DNA of 10,402 nucleotides from Endomicrobiia bacterium (lineage in GTDB: Bacteria; Elusimicrobiota; Endomicrobiia; PHAN01), in NCBI GenBank assembly GCA_030018875.1, contig JASEHK010000038.1, positions 1-10,402 of the forward strand, given 5' to 3'. The first letter of the stretch is position 1. Each line of letters opens with the position of its first letter. The notes under the pieces were generated by a model. That model did no database searches. It was not told where the DNA came from and was given only the letters and a program-made list of their open reading frames with translations. Positions 1 through 5,953 of the stretch are shown piece after piece. Made by a program: the position numbers and the translations under genes.

Positions 1-105
1 GACTCGGGCGCCGCCGTCGCCGGCGGCGTTTATATAATAAATCTGCGCGCGTCTTCGGACGATGAAAGCGCGCGTCTCAACAAGGCCGTCGTCGTCATAA
101 GATGA
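1..105 (+). CDS. C-terminal end of a secreted protein with FlgD-like/sorting-type tail (partial)
   Basis: The first reading frame is open from the left edge to a TGA at 103-105, giving 34 residues that end GGVYIINLRA...LNKAVVVIR. The pattern G-V-Y-hydrophobic-x-L-x-A, a short polar loop, then K-x-VVVIR matches the last two strands of FlgD Ig-like domains, which also resemble type IX secretion C-terminal tails and commonly close large secreted or surface proteins. The rest of the protein lies outside the window, so its function cannot be told. The stop codon overlaps the next gene's ATG in an ATGA at 102-105, which implies co-translation with the PorV-like gene. Codon use resembles that of the following genes. 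The family call rests on a short tail and is moderate. Confidence 0.6.
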   Translation, partial: DSGAAVAGGVYIINLRASSDDESARLNKAVVVIR

Positions 106-1022
106 CTATGAAATCGCCCGCCTCTCAGAGAAACGTCGGCATCGTTTGCGTTCTTTGCGCGTCGGCGGAAAAATTTTCGCGCCGCGCGCTTGTCTTCGCC
201 TATGCCGCGCTCCCGTCGGTAATCGTCTCCTTCGCCGCGCTTCTACATCCGACACACGCGAGCGCCTCGTTCATCCGCTTTGCGTCCTCGGCGAGAGTGT
301 TGTCGCTGGGCGGAGCCTCGGCGGCCCTCGCCGACGACGCATCGGCCGTGCGCTCCAATCCCGCGGGGATGGTTCAATCGGAGGGAATCGCCATCGCCTG
401 CGGCTACGCCGATATCTACGCCGCCGATGGATTGTATCGCGCCGAGACGTCGGCGGTTTATGCGCGCGGAGTTTCGGCGTGGGGTGTCTCTTGGGAAAAA
501 CTCGGACTGCCGGGAATTTATGACGAGGATGTCGCGGCCATCGCCTTTGCAAGACAAATCTCCGAGAGTACGAGCGTCGGCGCCGCGGTTTCTTCTTACA
601 GAAGCGAAGTCAAGGATTTCACGGCGCCCTTCTATAAAGGCCCTCGCGCGGCCGCGGGCTTCGCCCTCGGCGTTTTATGGCAGATTTCCGACGACTGGCT
701 TGCCGCCGCCGTCGCCGACAACATCAACGAGCCGCGGCTCGCCGACGGTGAAAAAATCGCCCAATCGGCGCGGCTGGGCTTAAGATACCATCCGTTTGCG
801 GGCGGTCTCGTAACCGCGGAGCACGAGCCGGCCGGCAACATTTTGCGCTGCGGATTCGAGGTCGTCGTCGGCGGAATGCTGCCGATGCGCATAGGCGTCG
901 AGCGCGGCCGCCCGACCTTCGGATTCGGCATCAAGGCGGGCTTGGTCTCGGTTGATTTCGCCTTGCTTTCCGACAACAATTTGGGTCAACTCTATCAGGC
1001 GGGTTTTAGGATGAAATTATGA
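102..1022 (+). CDS. PorV/UPF0164-like outer-membrane beta-barrel protein
   Basis: A 306-residue protein. A hydrophobic stretch at about residues 29-48 is followed by a likely signal peptidase site after HASA (residue 55). Next comes SARVLSLGGASAALADDASAVRSNPAGM (about 63-90), given here only to be recognised by its key parts: a LGGA block, an ADDA block and an SNPAGM block. This is the hallmark N-terminus of PorV/PorQ/UPF0164 and FadL-like barrels, whose mature N-terminus forms a plug or first strand. The rest alternates short strands and turns (GFALGVLW, ARLGLRYHPFAGG, FGFGIKAGLVSVDFALL, YQAGFRMKL), as expected of a small barrel. Family members act in the outer membrane; PorV proper shuttles type IX secretion cargo, but many relatives are uncharacterised. 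Start: the ATG at 102 overlaps the upstream stop; an ATG at 108 is equally possible. No ATG, GTG or TTG lies nearer the hydrophobic core, so the basic leader before the signal core is unusually long. Family confidence good, exact role unknown. Confidence 0.7.
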   Translation: MTMKSPASQRNVGIVCVLCASAEKFSRRALVFAYAALPSVIVSFAALLHPTHASASFIRFASSARVLSLGGASAALADDASAVRSNPAGMVQSEGIAIACGYADIYAADGLYRAETSAVYARGVSAWGVSWEKLGLPGIYDEDVAAIAFARQISESTSVGAAVSSYRSEVKDFTAPFYKGPRAAAGFALGVLWQISDDWLAAAVADNINEPRLADGEKIAQSARLGLRYHPFAGGLVTAEHEPAGNILRCGFEVVVGGMLPMRIGVERGRPTFGFGIKAGLVSVDFALLSDNNLGQLYQAGFRMKL

Positions 1023-2605
1023 AAAAACCGCTTGCGCGGCTCTTCTTCCCGGTTTTTGTAATGTCATCTGTCATAGCGCTCGGCTTCGTCGCCGACGCGG
1101 CTTTGGCCTCGACTGTCGGAATCGGCGGCTATTACGAGACCGAATTTTCTTGGCGACGGGAGTCGGATTTCGGATGGAACCTCGCCGCGCCAAAACATTA
1201 CCTGCAGACAAAGTTCTGGGCGAGTCCGCGACAAGGCGTGGACGTCTATTCGCAGTTCTCGGCGCGCACTAACGAAAGTTGGAACGAAAAATATTTTTTC
1301 GAACTTGAGCGCGGCTGGGGGAAATGGCGGTTCGGCTCGGGAGAGGCGTTCTTTCTGCTTAAAGAAGAAAGGCATTGGACAGACTCTCCGCTCTTAAGAA
1401 TATCCGAACAATCAAAGGCCTCCTACTTCAACGACGGCTCCGGCGCGCGGCTCAATTTCTTCGGCGCGGGGGCGCCCTTCTTGAAGGCGAGCGCCGTTTT
1501 CACGAAGTCCCTGCCCAAAGCGCGGCAGGAATGGTACGGCTCTTATTTCGACGAAGACGCGCGCAATTTCGTCGCCCGTCTTGGCGCGGATTTCAAGACA
1601 CCGCTCGAGGCTCTCGACAGGGTCTCCGTCGGAGGGTCTTACATAAACTCGGCGCTGATACAGCAGAAGTACGATTCCTCCGGCAACTTCCTCGCGGAGC
1701 GCGCGATGAAAAACGACGTCATTTCGCTCGACGCCAAACTTTCGGTTTTGGGCGCGACATTGACGGGCGAGTGGTCGGGCTCTCAAAAAAAAGGTTCGGC
1801 GAACGACCCTCTTGCGTCGGAAAATCAAACGGCGTTCGCCGCCGAGTTGCGCGACGTGAAATTAAGGCCGCTGCGCCTGCAGGCGCGTTTCTACGACTAT
1901 GGCCCGGGCTATCGTTCGGAACTTTCGCGCGCCTTCGGGAGGCTTTCCCGCGACGGGAACGACACCGATAAAGAGTTCGGCCGACGAGGATATTACTTTG
2001 AAAGCGGCTGCCTCTGGCCGAAAAAAATGATAACCTTCACCTACAAACGAAACTATCGGCTCTCCGACTTCGATTACCTTACCAACAACCAGAATATCCG
2101 CGAGGATTACATTATTTACCGGACCACCGAAAACTACGCCGTTTCCTATGACGCCATCGAATCGCGGATAGACTTCGCCAACGGCATAAAAAACCTCTCA
2201 TCCGTCGAGCTTTCCGGCGATCGCTACGGCTCGTGGCCGGGGTTTCTCTTTGAAATTTCAGGCGACACCCGCGACGTCTATTCGCGCGTTCAGTTCAGAA
2301 TAAAGGATGCCGGTTCCGAGACGGGACTCGGCGAAAGGCACATCATCGGCGCCGAGGTCAGGTACAACCTGTCCGATCATCTGCAGCTTTACGCGCGGAC
2401 GGTCTCGGTGAACGCCGCGAAGCGCGGCAGGAACTGGGCGAGCGCGTTCTACCAGTTGAGATACTTTGTCGGATGGGACATCGAGGGTTACGTCGAGTAC
2501 GGCGACGGTTGGCACACCGATTCGCTGTCGCGCGACTCCGACATAAGCGATTACGAGCGCGCGCTCGTCAACGTAGTCAGGATACTTTTCAAGATTAACT
2601 TCTGA
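1019..2605 (+). CDS. Unrecognised outer-membrane beta-barrel protein
   Basis: A 528-residue protein that starts in an ATGA overlap with the previous gene, with AGGA at 1008-1011 seven bases before the ATG. Residues 1-30 form a signal peptide (MKKP, hydrophobic core, cleavage after ALA). The mature part has no long hydrophobic helix. It is rich in Tyr, Trp, Phe, Arg and Asp in alternating polar/non-polar strands (GGYYETEFSW, KHYLQTKFWA, HLQLYARTVSV, WDIEGYVEYGDGW). It ends VNVVRILFKINF, the alternating pattern with terminal Phe used as the barrel assembly signal of outer-membrane proteins. No carbohydrate-binding module, plug domain or TonB box is visible. I do not recognise a named family; the length would suit a porin-like barrel of perhaps 16-22 strands. 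Its position beside CBM48 proteins suggests, but does not prove, oligosaccharide passage or an assembly role with the PorV-like protein. Confidence 0.65.
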   Translation: MKKPLARLFFPVFVMSSVIALGFVADAALASTVGIGGYYETEFSWRRESDFGWNLAAPKHYLQTKFWASPRQGVDVYSQFSARTNESWNEKYFFELERGWGKWRFGSGEAFFLLKEERHWTDSPLLRISEQSKASYFNDGSGARLNFFGAGAPFLKASAVFTKSLPKARQEWYGSYFDEDARNFVARLGADFKTPLEALDRVSVGGSYINSALIQQKYDSSGNFLAERAMKNDVISLDAKLSVLGATLTGEWSGSQKKGSANDPLASENQTAFAAELRDVKLRPLRLQARFYDYGPGYRSELSRAFGRLSRDGNDTDKEFGRRGYYFESGCLWPKKMITFTYKRNYRLSDFDYLTNNQNIREDYIIYRTTENYAVSYDAIESRIDFANGIKNLSSVELSGDRYGSWPGFLFEISGDTRDVYSRVQFRIKDAGSETGLGERHIIGAEVRYNLSDHLQLYARTVSVNAAKRGRNWASAFYQLRYFVGWDIEGYVEYGDGWHTDSLSRDSDISDYERALVNVVRILFKINF

Positions 2606-2632
2606 ACTTTTGTCGTCGAACGGAGACGAATT

Positions 2633-4660
2633 ATGAAAAAGAAAAACAATATCGCGCCCGCGGATAAGAGATGTATCGTGGCCATCGCCTCGGCGGCCTT
2701 TGTAGCGCTTCTTGTAGCCGTCGCCGCCGCCGGGCCTTTGGCGCCGGAGTCCGTTCAAGGCGGGGTGGAGTTCGTTTACGAAGCCGCCAGCGACGCCGGA
2801 AAGATTGCCGTGGCCGGCGAGTTTAATTCTTGGAACCATGAGAAGGATTTTTTGAAGTACGACTCCGCCCGCAAACTCTGGACGACGGTCATTTCCCTTG
2901 GCGAGGGAAGATACGAATATAAATTCGTCGTCGGTGGGACGTGGCAGGAAGGCGCCAATCTCGCCATCGAGGTGAAAAAGAAAGACGGCCGGCTCGTCGT
3001 CGAGGAACCCGCCGCCGCGCCCAACACGCCCTATTCGTCAAAGATAAACTTTTCAGGCTCGTTCGTCGCCGAACTCGGAGCGCAGTCAACTTCTCCGACG
3101 GACGACTTCTCTTCCATCCCGCCCGTCAATCACGCGGACTTCGACTGGAATATAACCGCCTCGAAAGACGCCTCGGGCTTCGCGCGGCTTGAATATGACG
3201 GCGACAAAACATCAGGCAAACTCCTATTCAAACAGGGCCGGATAAGTTTCGCGCCGACTGGTTTCGAGACGACGATATATTACAAAGAGAAAGCGATTCA
3301 GTTCGACGACCCGCTTCGCGCGACCGATAGGGCTGTGACGCTGAAATACGACGCTGTCGAATTCTTCGATGAAACTAATCCGCACAAAGCGTTCGGTCTC
3401 TGGGAGCAGGCCGTCGCCCTAAAAACGGGTTTTCTCGGCGGCGATTTCTCGGCGTTTTACTCGGACATGCTCCGTCCGGCGACAAACTTTCATACTCTCG
3501 AAGACAACTACGGACTTCGTTACGCGCGAAGTTTCAAATCCATCCCGTTGAAAATCGCTTTTACGACGAGACAAACTCGCGGCGGATGGTGGCCGTGGGC
3601 GAACAGCGACAACAACTGGTTTCCCGACCCTGAAAACCCGAACGGCTACTCATTGGACGCCGCGGCCAGAGGAAGCGTTGCGACTTGGTATAACGGATAT
3701 CTCAACGAAGATTTCGCTGGCGTTGACGGAAAATTCGATTTCCTGCCCGGCGTCGCCCTGTTCGGCGAAACGGCGTCGGTAAAAAAGGAATTGAAAACGC
3801 AAAAGATATCGGGTGGCGGCGCGCACGAAAAAATATGGACCATCGAAAGCGGCGCCGAGCATCTCTTCGGCTTGAAATACTCGCACGGAAAGATACTCTC
3901 GCTCCAGGCCTCGGCGTCGGGCAGGAACACGACTTTCACCCCGCCGCTTTATGCGGGCGAAACCTTCGCCGCCGGCGGCGCCGGATTTTCTTTGGCCGCG
4001 CGTCTGCGCGCCGGATCTTTCACTCTGGCGGCTACGGGCGCGTCGCAAAAAAACTCGCGGATAGAAAAAATACTCCCGCTTGACCTCCATCCCTACGCGC
4101 ATCCTCTCGTGTATCGGGGTCTCTTTCCTCTCGAAACCGCGACCGTCGGATTTCTCGTTCACGCCGTCGAGGAAGAGAATGCCGCGCTGATCGTCGCGGA
4201 ATATTCCGAAAGCGCGTTTTCCGTCGGAGCGAAAAGTAAAATATCTTCGCTTAAACTCTTGCCGCGAACCGAGACCGGCGGAATCTGGCGCGTCAACCCG
4301 TTTATCTCCGCGCTCGACGAAATCACGCTCTCCGAGTCGCTGCTCGATGCCGCCGTCAAAATTCGTCCGGATATTACGGTCGAATCCGCGTTCAGATTGT
4401 TCGCGTGGGACGATAAAAACGAAAGCGGTCTGAAAACATACTCCGCGATTTTTCTCGCGCTCAAATACGGCTTCTCTAAAAATTCTTACATCCGCCTTGG
4501 CTGGGGTCTCGACCCCGAAGACACCGACGACGATATCCTCGCGGGCTTTGACGCGCGGGAAAGCTTTTTATATAATCTCGGCGCCGCGTCGGTTCTCGAA
4601 GCCGCGCGCGCTCTTGAGTCGCTTCGGAGAATTTCCGTGCGGATGGTCGTAAAATTTTAA
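2633..4660 (+). CDS. CBM48 (AMPK-type glycogen-binding) module fused to a predicted outer-membrane beta-barrel
   Basis: A 675-residue protein with a strong start: GGAG at 2622-2625, seven bases before ATG. Residues 1 to about 33 are a signal peptide (basic n-region, then an Ala/Val-rich core). Residues 45-125 form a CBM48/AMPK glycogen-binding module: VEFVYEA, AVAGEFNSW (Trp67), LWTTVISLGEG, YEYKFVVGGTW (Lys97, Trp104). The two Trp and the Lys match the glucan-binding residues of AMPK beta. The last part of the module is shortened and lacks the usual GGKNS-type Asn. A Pro/Ala linker (about 126-133) leads to some 540 residues of alternating strands rich in aromatic, Asp and Ser residues, without membrane helices. 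The chain ends RISVRMVVKF, a terminal-Phe barrel signal. Inferred role: an outer-membrane channel or surface protein that binds alpha-glucan through its N-terminal module. No glycosidase motif was seen. It sits 27 bp after the previous barrel gene and 4 bp before the lipoprotein gene. Confidence 0.75.
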   Translation: MKKKNNIAPADKRCIVAIASAAFVALLVAVAAAGPLAPESVQGGVEFVYEAASDAGKIAVAGEFNSWNHEKDFLKYDSARKLWTTVISLGEGRYEYKFVVGGTWQEGANLAIEVKKKDGRLVVEEPAAAPNTPYSSKINFSGSFVAELGAQSTSPTDDFSSIPPVNHADFDWNITASKDASGFARLEYDGDKTSGKLLFKQGRISFAPTGFETTIYYKEKAIQFDDPLRATDRAVTLKYDAVEFFDETNPHKAFGLWEQAVALKTGFLGGDFSAFYSDMLRPATNFHTLEDNYGLRYARSFKSIPLKIAFTTRQTRGGWWPWANSDNNWFPDPENPNGYSLDAAARGSVATWYNGYLNEDFAGVDGKFDFLPGVALFGETASVKKELKTQKISGGGAHEKIWTIESGAEHLFGLKYSHGKILSLQASASGRNTTFTPPLYAGETFAAGGAGFSLAARLRAGSFTLAATGASQKNSRIEKILPLDLHPYAHPLVYRGLFPLETATVGFLVHAVEEENAALIVAEYSESAFSVGAKSKISSLKLLPRTETGGIWRVNPFISALDEITLSESLLDAAVKIRPDITVESAFRLFAWDDKNESGLKTYSAIFLALKYGFSKNSYIRLGWGLDPEDTDDDILAGFDARESFLYNLGAASVLEAARALESLRRISVRMVVKF

Positions 4661-4664
4661 CGAT

Positions 4665-5090
4665 ATGAAAAAATATTCTGCGCTGGTCCGGACGCAATCG
4701 CGTCGAGGCGGTATCATTCAGGCCGCGTCAACATTCTTACTTATGCTCGCCGTCTTTTCCGGCTGCGCCACGCTCGATATTGTCCGCGACCGTATAGAGT
4801 CGCCCGTAATTGACGGCGATAAAGTTGTTTTTTATTACGATTCCGACTCCGCTAAAAGCGTCTCGGCGGCGGGCGAGTTCAATGGATGGGAGTATCGCCC
4901 CGAGCAACCGCGCGCGATTGTGATGAAAAGAAATGAAAAGGGCGTCTGGCAGGCGTCGGCCGACATCGCTCCGGGCAGATACCAGTATAAAATAGTGATA
5001 GATTATCAGACGTGGATCACCGATCCGTACAACGCGAACACCGTTGACGACGGAACGGGTAATCTCAACTCGCTTCTCGTCGTGAAATAA
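4665..5090 (+). CDS. CBM48-domain lipoprotein
   Basis: A 141-residue protein. A basic n-region of about 16 residues and a hydrophobic core lead to LAVFSGC, a lipobox with Cys34 as the probable lipidated residue and Ala at +2, so outer-membrane retention is likely. A short spacer precedes one CBM48 module filling residues 54-141: VVFYYDSDSAKSVSAAGEFNGW (key Trp75), GVWQASADIAPG, YQYKIVIDYQTW (Lys109, Trp117), and NLNSLLVV (Asn135). All positions that contact glucan in AMPK beta (two Trp, Lys, Asn) are kept. There is no catalytic domain, so it should act as a membrane-anchored glucan-binding protein, in the way SusE/SusF bind starch, though it is unrelated to them in sequence. It begins only four bases after the previous stop and lacks a clear Shine-Dalgarno sequence, so translation probably depends on coupling. 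Whether it faces the periplasm or the surface cannot be told. Confidence 0.8.
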   Translation: MKKYSALVRTQSRRGGIIQAASTFLLMLAVFSGCATLDIVRDRIESPVIDGDKVVFYYDSDSAKSVSAAGEFNGWEYRPEQPRAIVMKRNEKGVWQASADIAPGRYQYKIVIDYQTWITDPYNANTVDDGTGNLNSLLVVK

Positions 5091-5125
5091 CGACGAATAG
5101 CGGTCGGTTTGAACAGGCGGCGCTT

Positions 5126-5149
5126 TTCGAACAAAGTTCGGATTTTTTT
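5126..5149 (+). terminator. Weak intrinsic terminator or attenuator-like hairpin
   Basis: A seven-pair stem, TTCGAAC (5126-5132) with GTTCGGA (5136-5142), including one T-G wobble, closes on an AAA loop and is followed directly by seven T (5143-5149). The geometry is right for a rho-independent terminator on the plus strand, but the stem is short and has few G-C pairs, so it may only reduce read-through. It lies in the 108-bp gap between the CBM48 lipoprotein gene and the double-CBM48 gene. Confidence 0.4.
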
Positions 5150-5186
5150 CAAACTCGCGGATGGATTACGGAACAAACGGGGGAAC

Positions 5187-5191
5187 GGAGG
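5187..5191 (+). promoter_or_regulatory. Ribosome binding site that fixes the start of the double-CBM48 gene
   Basis: GGAGG at 5187-5191 stands seven bases before the ATG at 5199, which opens a standard signal peptide (MKRRF plus hydrophobic core). The frame is open further upstream to a TTG at 5109, but that start would put 30 basic residues before the signal peptide and has no comparable Shine-Dalgarno sequence. No convincing -35/-10 promoter pair was seen between 5150 and 5186. Confidence 0.75.
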
Positions 5192-5198
5192 TATTAAG

Positions 5199-5891
5199 AT
5201 GAAACGCAGATTTACGGTTGCGATGGTTTGCGCTCTGACGGCGGCGGTCGCCGTTTCTTCTGCTGGAGCGAAACTAAGGAAAATCGCCTCGGCCGAGAGC
5301 GGCAAAGCCGCGGATTGCGTCACGCGCGTCACCGGCGCGGGCGGAGAGTTCGCCTACGAAAACCCCTCGGCGAAAAGTGTATTCGTGGCCGGTTCTTTCA
5401 ACGAATGGAACTCTTCGCGCGACGCGCTTTCGAAAGATAAAAAAGGCGTCTGGCGCGCGACGCTTCCGTTGAAGACGGGAACGCATCAGTACAAGTTCGT
5501 CGTTGACGGAAACTGGATGATTGATCCCTCAAACCCCCAAACCTCCGACGACGGTTACGGCGGAAAGAATTCGCTTCTGGAAGTTGTCGCCGCCGCGCAG
5601 CCGCACAAACTTTTCGTCGCGACGAGACAGATCAAAACGGGGATAGAGTTCGTTTACGCCGGCTCCGCCGCCAAAAACGTCGCGGTTGCGGGAAGTTTCA
5701 ACAACTGGAGCGTCTCGTCGCACCGTCTCGAAAAGGACAAGTCAGGCCTCTGGAAGGCGGCGGTTCCTCTGGGCAAAGGCAAATATCAGTATAAGTTTGT
5801 CGTTGACGGCGAATGGAAAGAAGATTCTTCAAACCCCCAAAACTCCGAGGACGGCCACGGCGGGAAAAACTCAGTCATCGAGGTTCGCTGA
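5199..5891 (+). CDS. Secreted or periplasmic protein with two tandem CBM48 glycogen-binding modules
   Basis: A 230-residue protein from the ATG at 5199. Residues 1-24 are a signal peptide ending SAGA; no lipobox is seen. Two CBM48 modules follow, at about 50-130 and 150-230, aligned without gaps at an offset of exactly 100 residues: FVAGSFNEW/VAVAGSFNNW (Trp70, Trp170), HQYKFVVDGNW/YQYKFVVDGEW (Lys99, Lys199; Trp106, Trp206), and GGKNS (Asn124, Asn224). Each keeps the Trp, Trp, Lys and Asn that bind glucan in AMPK beta, and these are the best preserved modules in the window. A short linker (about 131-149) separates them. With no enzyme domain, it is probably a soluble bivalent alpha-glucan-binding protein that holds glycogen, starch or maltodextrins near the envelope. 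It ends 62 bp from the end of the convergent GH31 gene. A structural or glycogen-storage role is a less likely alternative. Confidence 0.8.
   Translation: MKRRFTVAMVCALTAAVAVSSAGAKLRKIASAESGKAADCVTRVTGAGGEFAYENPSAKSVFVAGSFNEWNSSRDALSKDKKGVWRATLPLKTGTHQYKFVVDGNWMIDPSNPQTSDDGYGGKNSLLEVVAAAQPHKLFVATRQIKTGIEFVYAGSAAKNVAVAGSFNNWSVSSHRLEKDKSGLWKAAVPLGKGKYQYKFVVDGEWKEDSSNPQNSEDGHGGKNSVIEVR
5346..5888 (+). repeat. Internal tandem duplication, 300-bp period
   Basis: The two CBM48-coding units (5346-5588 and 5646-5888) are offset by exactly 300 bp. Identity is still visible in the DNA: TTCAAACCCCCAA-type blocks begin near 5528 and 5828 and are followed by near-identical GAGGACGG/GACGACGG and GGCGG stretches, and the GTCGTTGACGG blocks near 5499 and 5799 match. 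Third-position differences elsewhere show the copies have diverged under protein-level selection, so this is an old or moderately old domain duplication. Confidence 0.75.
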
Positions 5892-5953
5892 GCCGCAAGA
5901 TTTAAGAACTTTCTGTCAGGGCGGACAAAGCGACGGCCGCGGAGTTTCGTTTT
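5892..5953. other. Convergent intergenic gap between the CBM48 and GH31 genes
   Basis: Sixty-two bases separate the stop codons of two converging genes. I looked for a shared bidirectional terminator and found only a four-pair CCGC/GCGG match with a long loop, a self-complementary CCGCGG, and a six-T run that carries into the end of the GH31 gene. None makes a convincing intrinsic terminator. Confidence 0.5.

Noticed and set aside
1785..1792. Run of eight A in the orphan barrel gene as a phase-variation site
   Set aside because: A run of the same length (eight T on the plus strand, 6076-6083) occurs in the cytoplasmic GH31 gene, so the length is not special to a surface protein, and both frames are intact.
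2258..2839. 193-residue open frame on the minus strand spanning the junction of two genes
   Set aside because: Antisense to the end of the orphan barrel and the start of the CBM48 fusion, both of which have signal peptides and good start sites; composition looks non-coding.
2633..4660. Pullulanase or branching-enzyme fragment, given the CBM48
   Set aside because: None of the GH13 motifs (DxxxNH, GxRxD, E acid, HD) follows the CBM48; the remainder looks like barrel strands with a terminal Phe.
1019..4660. SusC/TonB-dependent receptor
   Set aside because: No TonB box, plug domain or CarboxypepD-like N-terminus in either large barrel, and both are shorter than typical SusC proteins.
5109..5198. 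TTG start adding 30 residues to the double-CBM48 protein
   Set aside because: It would place a basic stretch before a proper signal peptide and overlap a terminator-like hairpin; the ATG at 5199 has GGAGG at ideal spacing.
5892..5953. Bidirectional terminator between the convergent genes
   Set aside because: Only a four-pair match with a long loop and a CCGCGG palindrome were found; no stem followed by a T-tract on either strand.
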